From the NCBI RefSeq assembly GCF_020360975.1, contig NW_025408670.1, positions 682,001 to 746,000 on the forward strand: a stretch of DNA of 64,000 nt, read 5' to 3'. Position 1 is the stretch's first letter, and every line of letters begins with the position of its first letter. The stretch comes from Hirsutella rhossiliensis. Its lineage: Eukaryota; Ascomycota; Sordariomycetes; Hypocreales; Ophiocordycipitaceae. The notes under the pieces are model-generated. The model made no database searches. It was not told where the DNA came from and worked only from the letters and a program-made list of their open reading frames with translations. Shown here in pieces: positions 9,857-21,252 of this stretch. Position numbers and translations under genes: made by a program.

Positions 9857-11551
9857 CTAGGCATAACTATGGCCTCTTATGCCCACTCTCCTCAACAGTA
9901 ACTGTTTAGGGCTGAAAGCCTTGATCTCGCCATAGCCATCTTGCTGCGCTCTCTGCAGTATGGCGTGTCCTTTACGGGGATCCTGGACTGCCATTATCCA
10001 GCCGCGGTCGTTTGCGGCGGGAAGAAACTGTATAAATTCGTCCACATGTCCGACGTAGAGCCGTCACACGTCCACCTCAAAGGGCTCCCATTCCTCCTGG
10101 GCCTGCAAAAAGGCCCCGATGGCCGGCGTCTCCTCAAGCTTTAACCCCATGATGATGCGTCCCGCGGGATAAGACTTGCCGTCGTGGGTATAGGACGGAA
10201 GCGTCTCCAGACTGCCCAATGAGTCTGCGTTGTCTCCCCATTGACCGGTCAGGTATTGAACAGCTCCGACATTGTCAAATCGAAGCTTCTGAGATCTCAG
10301 ACGACCGGCCTAGCGTTGAGCTTGGGAAGACCTAATTATGATGCGCAGGGCAAAGGGACAGTCGGGGCCAGGGATACTTATATAGCCAGGTTCGAATAAG
10401 TCTTGTATGAAGTAGTCGTTGCAGGCGTCTAGCTGATAGATGGGCGTCTCTATCCTAGCACCGCGAGTGATATTTCCAAGGTCTTAGTTAAACTTAACTT
10501 GTAGCGTGTTCGTGAAAATGTCGTGATGCTTTGTCTCTAAATCATATGACTTTAGTTGCGAAGCTGACGTGAACACTTGCTCGGCGAGTTGGCCATGATG
10601 GTGTGTCACAACAGGGGCAACCCGAAGCGCGACCGAGTCCTTGGCCTCTCTATCCCCATCCTTGACCGTAGGGAATACCATGACTTTGCCATCTCATCCC
10701 TCCGGATGGCGAACGTTACGGGCATCAATGCCGAGCTCAATATCGGCTTAGAGATTAGTCGAAGTAAAGGTATAGTTGGGGGCTGGGCAAACCCAGTCTT
10801 GCCAGACCTTCTAAAATATAAGGATTTTAGAGGCGGCTACTTCGTCTAAGATAGCAATAGAGCCGGTAGCGATATTGCTTAGTTTAGGGTAAGGGATAGT
10901 TGAAAGCGGTGGGAGGTATTTATGGTTGCGCAGCACGTCGTCCGAAGCGTCGTGGCATTTATCGAGATCTACATTATCCGTTGCGGACTCGATCTTAGAT
11001 GAGTATCGGCCATTAGTATCGACGATGCTAGCAAGAAAGAGCGCGCCGGAGTATTTTGTCTATGTCTCCTTGCCTGCCTTATCTGTATCGCCGGTTATGT
11101 CGACCCTGCCATCACGATTGGTATCTACGAGAATGGTGACTCTCAAGTCGTCAGTGGCGCCCGAGGATTCGCCTACTGTAGTCGTCTCGGCCGACCGATT
11201 CGCGATGGTGCTCATGGGAGTGGAAGTGATGCATTGGCAGGCCAAGTTCACTACATCTGGTCGGTAATTGCAATGCTGGTCTAATACGTCGCTCTCCTCT
11301 GGTGTCACAAGCTGGGAATAGTCCTTCCCATTACGTAGTATATCTTGACAGAAAGTATGAGCGCGACCCTCGAGGAGTTGACGGATGCGGAGATAACATT
11401 GATCTGTTCGGCAGGTGTTCTTGATAATTCTGGAGGGTGAGGCAGCGGCGGCGCTGAATATACTGGGGGTTATGACGCCCTGAATAAAAAAGCTCTTCGT
11501 TTTTGCTGTTATTCGTGCTGCTGACTGCTGGTACCATGTAGAACGGGACAA
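9857..11551 (-). pseudogene. Protein-arginine deiminase (PAD) family pseudogene
   Basis: PADs hydrolyse peptidyl-arginine to citrulline; fungi carry divergent relatives. The minus strand from the ATG at 11551 reads a PAD-like protein interrupted by several stops. Visible landmarks are DTNRDGRVDITGDTDKAGKE (about 11090), KCHDASDDVLRNHKYLPPL (10920-10980), LTGQWGDNADSLGSLETLP (about 10230) and LYVGHVDEFIQFLPA (10010-10055), where the His and Asp of GHVDEF are catalytic in the family. Stops interrupt it at 11060-11062 (a Trp codon in GKE-T-W), after LQVKFN, before ADIEL, before DGKV and before RLYVGH. Each fits a C:G to T:A change. The reading ends near 9857 at the AT block, so the C-terminal region with the catalytic Cys is missing. 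The N-terminal 130 residues are not recognised. Confidence 0.75.
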
Positions 11552-12820
11552 AGAGAGTGGTTGAGGCTCTCGAGGGAAAACTCTTAGGGAAAGTGTTGGG
11601 AGCCTATAAGGAATGTAAATATATAGGGGGGCTAGGCAAACTATTTATGCATAATAGATATCAAATACATCCACTGCGTCGAAGAGGTCATCCGCCTCAT
11701 AGTGGGCTTGGAATTGGAGATATTATCCAGCATGAACATCACTTTCCACCAGGCACGGCCTTGCATAGGGTTGTTGGATCATTCCCTTTTTCGTGCCAGC
11801 CTTACGTGGATGACCGACCAGGCAATTAATTTGGAATACTCAGCCTTTAGGGAGGTAGGTACCTTATGCGCACACTGCTTCGTACCCGTGCCACGCCTCA
11901 CTTTGACTCGAACAACCAAAAGCGGGGTGTGGGCGTTCTCAGTTAACATGGCCTTGGCTGAAGATTGACTTCTAGTATAGCTTGCCTGGAACTAGTTGAT
12001 AAGGGGAGGGATCGGAATATTCGAGCATGGGTGGCTGCTTATGCATTGTATCGGTGACCAGCCTATATACGGGCATGTCCCTTTTAACAGCAGCATGGCA
12101 GCCGCCCCTGAGCGCATCAACCAGCGACCAAGAGCCAGAAACCAAGCACAGCCGCCGCTGAGAGCTTCGCCAAAGCGGAGCCAGCAACCAACCAGGGCCA
12201 TCGACCGAGAGCCACCAGCCGGTTGCCTGAAGTGAGCATGTCGACCAGAGGACAGCGACCGAGAATAGCCATCGCGCCAGCGACCAAGCGCCGCCGGCCA
12301 CGGCGTTTGCGAGCCGACGCCGTGTCTCTGTGGGTCAAGGGCCCTTGGTCAGCAATTCACTGACGACCGAGGTTCATACCTCGGATGAAGTCTCAGCTTC
12401 CCACCTGCATCCATCCTGCAGAAAAGCGCGCTCCGACTCCCTCCCCAACGGCCCCCTCTCATGATCCCAGGCGTTTGAAAACAGACTGCCGTCACAGGCC
12501 GCCCAGGCCGCAGAGTCCCGCCTCTCGTATAGCCCGTGATACCGCATGATGCGTCGACCGTCGCACCCAGAGACCCTGTGCGACCTCTCCCTCCCCGCCA
12601 TGCCGGAATCGTTTCCGTCCTTTGCTGGCGTGCCACTCGATCTGCAGTAGCATCAAGCATACCTACCTCGGCTGCAACCATAATCGCTCCCGAGGATACT
12701 GCCGCCAGTGCGGAACCCTTCCCGCGATCCCGTAGACTGTATGGCTATCGAGTCCGCTACAAAGCCTCGTGATCCCCGGGCAAGGCGACACCAGCAGGTA
12801 AGCGATGCTCTCGATTCATC
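11552..12820. other. Intergenic, upstream of the acyl-CoA dehydrogenase
   Basis: No convincing gene. 11640-11960 still looks partly RIP-affected. 12090-12310 is an imprecise low-complexity stretch built on gcgacca/gccagaaacc-like units that opens several overlapping frames in both directions, none protein-like. 12540-12820 is the probable promoter and 5' UTR of the gene that starts at 12821. Confidence 0.5.
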
Positions 12821-14863
12821 ATGCAGTCCTCTAGTGCTGATAAGGGCTTCTTCCAGAAGCCGCCTGTCCTCGTCAACCAGTTCCACGACGATGTTCCCTA
12901 TCGCCGATGCTTCCGGCGTGAGTCTCCCGCGCGGACACGGACGTCACTTACACCCTCCTGCCACTCAGGGCCGGGCCATCACTAACAAACACAGTCTTCC
13001 TGCCCGCCGACATAAGGGCTGAGACAGAGGCGGAAGTTGCTGCCCTCGGCCACGAGATCCTCGCCGACCACGTCTTCGCATGGATCACCGACGCCGAACG
13101 CAACAAGCCCTACGTCAAAGGCAGCGGCCGTGACGTCTTTGGAAGACGTGCCGGGGAGCTCATTACCACCGAAGGATGGCGGGAACTCCAAAATTTTGGC
13201 ATTGCCAAGGGGCAAGTCAAGCAGTCCATCACCGATGCACAATCAAAGCTGACCATGATGCTGCTACAGGATGGTGGCTTGTGGCTATGACACTCCGTAC
13301 GGGGCCTTTTCGCGACCTCTTCAGTTCCTTCGCACCCATCTCTGGGTGCCTTGCTGCGCCAACGTAGGATGCCCCTCGGCCATGCAGGATGGAGCGGCCA
13401 GCCTCCTCAGGAAGCACCTCACGACGCCTAGCCATGCCTCGCAGCAGACACAGGAGCAGCGCCAGGTGCTGGAAGATGCCTTTCGCCGACTCACATCTCG
13501 AGATCCGTGCTTCGCATGGACCAGTGGCCAGTGGATGACGGAGCGGGCCGGCGGGAGCGACGTGTCCCAGACGGAAACGAGGGCCGTCTACAAGCCCGGT
13601 GAGGGCGGCGGCCTTGCCTCGAAGCAGCAGAAGCTCCGCCTTGGTCCCTGGAGTATCAACGGGTTCAAGTGGTTTTCGAGCGCCACCGACTGCCGCATGG
13701 TTGTGCTGCTTGCCCAAACTTCCTCGGGCCTTTCCGCCTTCTTCGCCCCCTTGCACAAGCACGATCCGTCGGCCACTACCATGACCGGTTTGCCAAACCC
13801 CGACGGTGAATGCCTAAACGGCATGCAAATCTCTCGACTAAAGAACAAGTTTGGGACCCAGTCACTCCCCACGGCGGAGCTGGTCCTCGAGGATATGCGC
13901 GGCTGGCTTCTTGGCCAGGAAGGCAGGGGCATCCACGAGATCAGCTCCGTCTTGAACTTGACCAGGATCCACTCGGCCATAGGAGCCGTGGGAAGCATCG
14001 GCCGTGGCCTGGCCATCGCAAGGGCGTACGCAAAGGTGCGTCAGGTCGGAAGCGGCAAGGGAGCAAGGACGAGTCTCGTCGACAGCTCTCTGCACATGCG
14101 CACCCTGGCCAAGATGACGGCCGAGTACCACGGCCTGATGCTTCTCAGCTTCTTCGCCACTTATGTCCTCGGCCTCACCGAGCACCCCTTGGAAGACGCA
14201 CCTCCCACCCCTGCCCTGGCAGCCCTGACGCCCCGGGCCGAGCAGGCGGAGCCGCTCCTGCGTGTCTTGACCCAGCTCACAAAGGCCTATGTCTGTAAGG
14301 CCTCGGTCCCCCTCATGTTCGCCTGCATGGAGTCGCTCGGCGGCGTCGGGTACCTCTGGAACGAGGAGCAAGAGTATCTCAACGTTTCCAGGATCTTCCG
14401 CGACCTGTGTGTCGGGCCCATCTGGGAAGGGACAACGGATGTTCTGTGCACGGATTTCGTCCGGGCCATCAAGCACCCCAAGGCCGGCGCCGACTCGCTG
14501 GCCGCGCTGGACGACGTCATCACCAAGGCGACTGCCTTTCAAGGCAAGCAGGCAAGGCCGGCTGGCTGGCACCCTGCCCAGCGCTGGGCCGCTTGGAAGG
14601 ATCGCGTCGGCGGCACGTCGGCGGCCGACTTGATGAGCGAGGCGAGGGAACTCGTATGGGGAGTGTCTGATACCCTGGTGTCTGTACTTTTGTATGTCGA
14701 CGCAGGCAGTGACGGGGACCCGGCGGCGGCGGACACTCTTCACCGCTTCCTCGAGGGCAGGAATTGGATGGAACGGCGGGCCAGAGGAAGCACGGAGGAC
14801 GAGCTGAGAAGGGACCAGGCCATTGTCTACGGCATCGGTGATTGCTCTGGCCCGAAGCTTTGA
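12821..14863 (+). CDS. Acyl-CoA dehydrogenase, AidB/ACAD11 type
   Basis: FAD-dependent enzyme of the acyl-CoA dehydrogenase superfamily; relatives oxidise branched or long acyl-CoAs, and AidB also binds DNA in bacteria. Exons 12821-12917, 12995-13211 and 13270-14863 give 635 aa. Intron 1 has GTGAGT, an ACTAACA branch and ACAG; intron 2 starts with GC (GCAAGT...ACAG). The start is chosen because it gives the family N-terminus GFFQKPPVLVNQF. Landmarks: RPLQFLRTHLWVP (AidB-type), WMTERAGGSDV near residue 193 (FAD/substrate loop), GGVGYLWNEEQEYLNVSRIF, and PIWEGTTDVLCTD near residue 490, with the Glu that serves as base in AidB. Full length, no breaks. No peroxisomal SRL-like C-terminus (it ends GPKL). 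The substrate cannot be told. Confidence 0.93.
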
Positions 14864-16480
14864 GTGTTATCTGTTAGGGTTGTTGGATAAATATCCTCAA
14901 ATCAACATAGGCACACTTCCTCCTGCGCTTGGAAGGAAGAAATGTCGAAATGATTGTGACGACTTGCAAGATGTGCTCAGTTCGGCAACACGGATGGCGC
15001 GACAACAGTGGAACTAACTCGAGCGGATGCAAAACGGACTTTCCGCCTCACAAGCTGGTGTTTCTTGTTTCGACCGACGTCCCATCATGCCTCCGTCTCC
15101 CTTCTCTAGCTCGTAGGGAGGCCTCGAAGGTGATTGCGCTCCAGTACCCATCCGCGATGGGTGCCATCTTGTGCGAGAGCGAGATATCAGTTGGGATGCC
15201 GGGCGTCGATGGATCTCTGTACTCGAGAGGGCAATGACGCCAAACCTCGAAGCAGGAGTCGCCTCCGAAAGCGTGAGAGGCATCTAAAGCTCTCGTCTTG
15301 GACCTCTGTCCTCTGACGATCTCGTCCTCTCGTTTACGTCGTCCTGCTGATTTACCTTCTCCTTGACGTCCTCCCGCCCAATCACCTCGCCGTGACATCT
15401 TCCTACTGGCCATCCCATCCTTGTCGTCCCCTCTTGGATAGCATCCCCTTTCGCTTATTGTTCCTCTCCCTCACCGCAAGCAGGCTTCCCACTCCATCAC
15501 CGCCGTTGCTTCCTCTCATTCCCCTCCGGCCTCGGATTGTACTCCTTGGCTCATGCTTTCTGCTTTTCTTTGACCCACTCTCTCTGGCTGTATTCTCCCC
15601 TGGCTCTCGGCTGCCTTTATTTGTCGTGAATTCGAGATTCCAAGCGTCGCCGCTCTTCCTGACATCATCAAATATGGAGAATGCGCGGCGCTTGCGGTTT
15701 GCCAATTAATCATCGCCTTGTCTCTTGCCACCATCGCCGAACTACGCGGGGGGCACTGGGCGTGTTGGGCATCCAGATCATGGCCACATTTGGCTTCAAA
15801 TCAAGCAGTGCCGGGGGGCAAGCGGCGACAAGAAATAGTCACCCTCTGGCCGGCTTCTTCTCCATCCGCTAAGCCGCGCACGAGGCTTCTCATCTGTCTA
15901 AATGCCAAGCTCTCATACCCGAACATTCAATGGTGACCCGTGCCCTTGGAGACATGTCCCTTGCAGCCGTTGTCCAACTTTGCAGGAAGTCTTCGGCATC
16001 CTGTGCTTGACGACGATAGTGCTCTCCAAGTCAGGCTCGGGTCGTGGCGGCGCTCTCGACGTCATGGTCGGGATGGATCCTGTCTTGGACAATTAAGCAC
16101 ACCGCGTGCCAAGGCACCCAATTCTCAAACACATTCAGGCAACAACACTTGTCAAGTCTAGCATTGCTCCATGCCTGGGGGGCATTATTCGGACCTTTGG
16201 ACGACCCCGTCATCGGTTGCGGAAGGTTGCGGACCATGAAGACTGCATTCCGGAGCTTTTGATGCTGCGTCTGCGCATTCGACTTTGAAACGGCCAGACG
16301 GGCAACATCGTCTAGCCACAAGCACTCGCGGTTTGATCGTTTGAGTATTTCCATTTTACTGAGGCAATGGCTTATGCACTTGCGTTGGATGGACATGGAT
16401 CGATCACTCCTTGACCATCGCCTGGCAACAAAAAGAGCCTTTTTAGAGAGACACACGGCTGTCACCGGCTTCAGGAACAC

Positions 16481-16770
16481 TCAATGCTTGCTGACATCCA
16501 TGCCAAAGGCAACCACTACAAGGTCTGTAGGTTTGTTAGGGTGGGAAAACAAACCGCCCGGGTAATACTTGCCATCAACGAAACAGTCTACGAAGTGATA
16601 TGTGAAGCATGGATCCTTCGGGTCGGAGCAGGTACCTGCCGCAACAAGACAATTGTGCACTGGGCACTGGAGAAGCAGCCAGATGAAGCCGGACCGAGGA
16701 GGGAAGCGACCGTTAATGCTCCAAGAAAGGTGGCGGCGATCCAATTGCATGGACGGATCCAAATTTCCGG
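16481..16770 (-). pseudogene. Possible broken small cysteine-rich secreted protein
   Basis: On the minus strand, one frame gives a signal-peptide-like core (IAATFLGALTVASLLGPASS) just after an out-of-frame ATGCAA. The next frame gives a Cys-rich segment (CPVHNCLVAAGTCSDPKDPC, then FVDCF) running to a stop at 16481. One or two small indels separate start, leader and Cys-rich part. A GCAAGT ... CCCTAAC ... CTACAG tract inside the last third could be an intron, which keeps the frame if removed. I cannot name a family. The alternative is a chance arrangement or unseen splicing. Confidence 0.3.
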
Positions 16771-19172
16771 CGGGAATACATTTAAGTTGTCGCCTTCCCG
16801 TCGGACTAGTTGGGATCTCAATTATCGTGGTCAGGCGGGCTTTTCTTGAGACGTCCGACCAGTCAAGAGCTGAGCGGGTATGAGATGCCTCACCTTAGGG
16901 AAACAAGGTGGTGCTATACAACCAGCCAACATGACAGCATCGCGTTTCTAATGAGTGATGGGCTTGGAGTGATGCAAGCAAGTGAGGTGAAGCTGAAAAG
17001 ACGTGGTATTGGATAGAGGTGATGAAGAAAGCAAAGGAAGACCAGATGGAGGAGAGAGAAGGACCTCAACGACTGTAGATCAAGACTGTTGCTGCCCGTC
17101 TGACAAAAAGACATGATGGGAGTGGCTGAGGAAGGGGAAGCAGCAGCAGAGAAGACCGAGACTGGCAGGTGGCAGCTGGGCTAATGTACCCGAGCAAGTT
17201 CATTGAACCGCGCGCGGCGGGACCCGTTTGCCTGGAGCTCGACAATGGCTGTCGACGATAGACCGAGGGAGGATTACCTTGAGGCGTTTGCAACATGCTA
17301 TCTGGACAGCAACAAGAAGAAACAAGCGAGACCCGGGCTGGAGGGAACGGCCGGCAGAGGCACCTCAATAGGTGGTGCCGTTGGCCCCTTTCTACCAACC
17401 TCGAATGTCAGCTGAACGCATCATGGCTTGCAACGTCTCAGAAGCCGTTCGGCACTCCTTTCCCCTCTTAAGTGGAGAGTTGCGTCAGCATCTTTGTCCC
17501 ATCAGCACATAGTCAGGTCAGCCCTACGAGGCGAATCTCTCTCTCTCTTGGTCAGGGTTCATTTGGCCCCCAAGCCGAGAGCCCTCTTTACCTGGGGGAA
17601 AGCCGCCACCCACTGCCCATGAACCCCAGAGAAGGCCCCCTCTGATTCGCATATGCCTTGCGTTAGCCTTCCATTCAGGGGTCCTTGCCCCAGGAGGGGA
17701 AGCACTGCATCCCGTGCATCTGCATTTTGCACCATCGCCAACGACACACGCACACCGAAAGCAGGCCGCTTGGGCGCACCCCCCCTCCACCCTCTTCTCA
17801 GGGGCAGCCTTTTCCCCCTTGGCCCTTTCTTCATCCATTGCACAAGGGAAGAAGAAAAGGGGAAAACATGCATACCAGAAACACCCGATGACAGGACCCG
17901 CACCGTGACCCATGTCCGAATCTGACACCGCCCGCTAGTAAAAAGTCGTCGGCCACAAGACCAGTACCGGTTCCGGATCTGGGGAAGCTTAACGAGATCG
18001 GCCGAGGACCAGGCAGCGAGTGATAAACAACGAAATATGCCTCGGCCGCAACGATTGAGGCTGTCGCCTGCACAGCGTCGATCGGTGCTTGCGAGCGAGC
18101 AGCACACCCCGGTCCATCCTCAGCCTCACCTCTCCCCCCTTGTTGTCGGCGGCGGCACGCTTCTATCCGACTTGAATTTGTGGCTAACGGACAGGGCGGG
18201 AACGTCATTGGTCAGGACGGAAAACAATCAAGTTCAAATCAGGCATCCATTCGGCCGTCTCTTTCGTTTTCTCCCCCTCTCACAGTCTCATCTTCCCGTG
18301 TACATACACACCTCGTCAGTACGTGACTGCCAACTGCCTTGCAAGGCTGGAAGAGACAGGACAGGCATGCCCCCGTCGATTGCTGCATGCAGGCGAGGCG
18401 ATTCGAGCGCTGGTTGGCCTGGCGCATGGAGCCCAGTCCAGCTCATTCGGACCGTGCCGCTCGTGTTGTGGGCGGAAGGGTCGCTCGCCCGGCCGGCATC
18501 AAGGGCGCTCTCCCCGTCGGGGCTCGAGTCCGTTGGGGGTGCATCGTAGACTCGGCCGGATTGTGAGACGGCTGTTGGGTAAATTCGACACATGCGAAGT
18601 GCGCGTGCTTACGGACTGACTAGCCTCACGAAGCAGCTCCCGTCATTCGTTGGTCTGAGGAGGGTTCCTCGACAGCAAAGGGGAGTATCTCGACACTCGT
18701 CGTACCCAGAGACCCTCGGGGTCGACATGGATGTCTCAGTCCAGACCTCGACGTCAAAGCCGAGTGGCCCCACTCGAGCAAGCATGTCTCGACGGGTGAA
18801 GCCAGGCCGTCATATGCAGAGTGCAGACAAGCGAGAAGCCACTGTCTCTCGGGACGCGGTTCCGCACAGAGATGTCCCCCCCCCCTCCCAGATAGCCCGG
18901 CCCGACCTCCCAAGCGTGGCTTTGCTTGGTAGCCTGGCCCTCTTTCCCGGTCTGGTCGCGAGGCAAAGGCCGCTGCCTTATCGGCCTGAGGCGCCTTTCC
19001 GTGTGGCGTCTGTGCCATGCCATGGGGGGTGGGCGTGTCTCCATAGTGGACGCCTTTGGACTTTGGGCCCTTTCGCGCATTTGTCGGTAATTGCTTAGCT
19101 GTAGGTTTGACCTGCGAATGTAACGTCAGTGAACCCCCTCCCACGGCTCGTCATGGCTCTAGATACACTCCG

Positions 19173-19180
19173 TATATATA
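19173..19180 (+). promoter_or_regulatory. Candidate TATA box for the NmrA-like gene
   Basis: A tatatata tract about 240 bp upstream of the chosen ATG, with a second tatata at about 19188. Position and composition fit a fungal core promoter with a long, purine-rich 5' UTR, but this is only pattern-based. Confidence 0.35.
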
Positions 19181-19419
19181 TCGCCCATATATACGTTGTA
19201 TGTACTTTGTCCACCAGGACCAAGGCTTGCGAAATCGTCGCACCGCTCGACGACGAAAAACAGGCCACCAAGGGCGGTGGTGAACGACGGGAGACCGACG
19301 ACCGAAGACAAAAAGAGGAAAAAGACGACGAAGAGCAAGGTCAAGAACAGGACAGAGGGGAAGAGGGAGACGACATCCGACTAGGTGGCCCGCCGTGGCC
19401 AGCGGTCCTCCAAGTCCTC

Positions 19420-20440
19420 ATGATGAGAATCGTCGTCGCGGGCGGAGGGGGCTTCGGGTACTTGCTGGCGATGCAGCTATCGCAGGCGGCCCACGCCGTC
19501 GTGGTGCTGTCTCGACAGGCCCGGCCCGAGTTCGCGCAGCTCGACGTGCAGCTGCACGTCGTCGACTACGACGACCTGGAGCGGCTGGCGTTTGCGCTGC
19601 AGGGCGTCGACGTGGTCATCTCAACCATCTCGGGCCAGGAGCAGCTCAACCTGATCCAGGCGGCGGTGGGGCGGGTGCGCGTCTTCGTGCCGTCCGAGTT
19701 CGAGGGCAGCCTGAGCCGGCGGCCGACGCACGGCCACGACGGCAGCGACCCGTCCGGGCTGGACCGCGGGTCGGCGGCGGCGCTCGAGCTGCTACAGCAG
19801 TGGGCGCGGCAGTCGCGCATCCGCTACACCGTCTTCTCGTGCGGCCTCTTCATGGAGCGCTTCCACCCCTGGGGGCTCGGCTACCTCAACATCGGGCGCG
19901 GGTCCGGCATCGCGAGCGCGGGCGACTACCTCGTCGACATCAACCGGGCGACGGCCGAGTACGCCGAGCGGGACGCCCGAGGCCGCTCCGTGCGCGTGTG
20001 TCTGTCGTCCGTGTACGACGTGGCGCGCTTCATCGTCGCCGCCATCGACCTCGGCACCGAGAAGTGGCCCGTCGAGTTCACCATGCGCGGCGACCGCATG
20101 ACTCTCTCGGAGCTCGTCGACACTTGCAGCCGCGTCCGCAACGGTTCGTCCCCTTCTCGTCTACTGGGCCCGCGGGAGCGCTAACGGAGAGATCTCAACG
20201 TCAGTCGTCTTCTACCGCCAGACGCGCTCCTACGCCGAGCTGCAGGCGTACCTGAGTTACTGCGCGCATAGCGGCGACGTGCAACGCGTCGCCTACTATC
20301 AGCGGCTGCTGGCCACGGCCAACGGACGCTACGACTTTAGCCGCGCCACCCTCAACGAGGCCATTGAGCGGAGCGACCTCGTCGACGTCCAGCCCTTGAA
20401 GCTGAGCCAGTGGCTCATGAATATGTTGCAGTCGGTGTAA
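19420..20440 (+). CDS. NmrA-like / isoflavone-reductase-like NAD(P)-binding protein
   Basis: Rossmann-fold short-chain-type oxidoreductase of the NmrA-like (PF05368-type) family, which includes isoflavone reductases and redox-sensing regulators. Exons 19420-20143 and 20205-20440 give 319 aa, the usual length. The 61-nt intron has GTTCGT, a GCTAACG branch and TCAG. Landmarks: MMRIVVAGGGGFG (dinucleotide loop, residues 8-13), GVDVVISTISG, VRVFVPSEFEGS (family FxPSEFG), a TVFSCGLFMERF stretch, and a C-terminal ALEL-helix tail ending KLSQWLMNMLQSV. The open frame continues upstream to 19129 through a Glu/Asp/Arg-rich stretch; I start at 19420 because the Rossmann strand begins there. Substrate unknown. 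Convergent with the adenosine deaminase gene. Confidence 0.88.
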
Positions 20441-21252
20441 TGTTCCTGGGGGTCGGGCTGGGTTGCGAAGAAGCAAGCTCAAGGACAAGCGAAGGGGAAG
20501 AGGGAGGGGGGAAAATGTCTTCGAGGCTGGCCTTGCAGAGAGGGAAGAGAAGGAGGGGGTGGGTGGGATGGGCAGCTGGAGTTTAAGGGCGCGCTTCTTG
20601 CTTCTCTATACCCATTTTTTCGGTTTCTGTTTTTTTCCCTCTTCACCTTTCTCTCGCCTCTCCTCTCCTCTTGCATTTGCCGCTTCTGCTTCCTCTCCGC
20701 TCCCTCCTGTTGATTCTGAACGACTCGCATCCCAGAGGCCGCCGTTTCGACACCGTTTCCCGCCTCTCGTGAACCATCCATACGAGACTCTGGAGGGCAC
20801 GAGTCATGCTTACTGCGGCCTCGATGTTACTCTTCACCAACAGGGACACAAAGCATAATCACGCCTCGGGTCACCGGAACACGCCGTCTCCTCCTCGGCT
20901 GCTGAGGCAGACAACGACGGTGCAGGTGCCCAAAAGTGCGTCAGCGCCTGGACTGCGTTGGCGTCGGATGGGGTCCGGGCAAAGACGACCCCCTCTTCGG
21001 CTATCATGGCCAATCTGACGCCACTCTTGCTACGGACCTTGCCCTCGACTCTACGTACGGCTCGTCTTTGCGCCAGGCACACGGCTTGCAGCTCAACTGC
21101 GGTTTCTTTGTCTTGTCCAACTTCTGAACAGCGCACCTATAGACTCACCACACCATCTACGCGCTTTGGCCTTTTGGTGTTGAAGCAACATATCGAGTCG
21201 CAGGTCCCAACGCCACCTTCCGCCCCCGTACATAATTCTCCGACCGCCCAGC
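20441..21252. other. Convergent intergenic region
   Basis: 812 bp between two convergent genes, so it should hold both 3' UTRs. It contains a purine-rich stretch (20460-20560) and a pyrimidine-rich one (20620-20720). No convincing frame; short open frames here lack protein-like composition. Confidence 0.5.

Larger units (their letters stand above)
14864..19419. other. Gene-poor 4.5 kb stretch
   Basis: Normal GC but no gene I can support, apart from a possible broken small secreted protein near 16.5-16.8 kb. 15300-15700 is strongly pyrimidine-rich. 17500-19100 is GC-rich with overlapping open frames on both strands (up to about 180 codons) that lack protein-like composition and domain motifs. 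An 8-base C run lies near 18880. The last 250 bases are the NmrA-like gene's promoter, with a purine-rich leader at 19250-19400. A long non-coding transcript or lineage-specific gene cannot be excluded. Confidence 0.5.

Noticed and set aside
12090..12310. Possible minisatellite or repeat protein
   Set aside because: Units are too imprecise to define a period, and the open frames in both directions look like composition effects.
13862..14743. 293-codon minus-strand frame opposite the acyl-CoA dehydrogenase
   Set aside because: Antisense shadow with no motif.
18037..19144. Overlapping 168-172-codon frames on both strands
   Set aside because: Both strands are equally open, composition is not protein-like, and no motif or intron pattern supports either.
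19395..20255. 286-codon Arg/Ala-rich frame overlapping the NmrA-like gene
   Set aside because: Composition is an artefact of GC-rich third positions; the other frame has a Rossmann fold.
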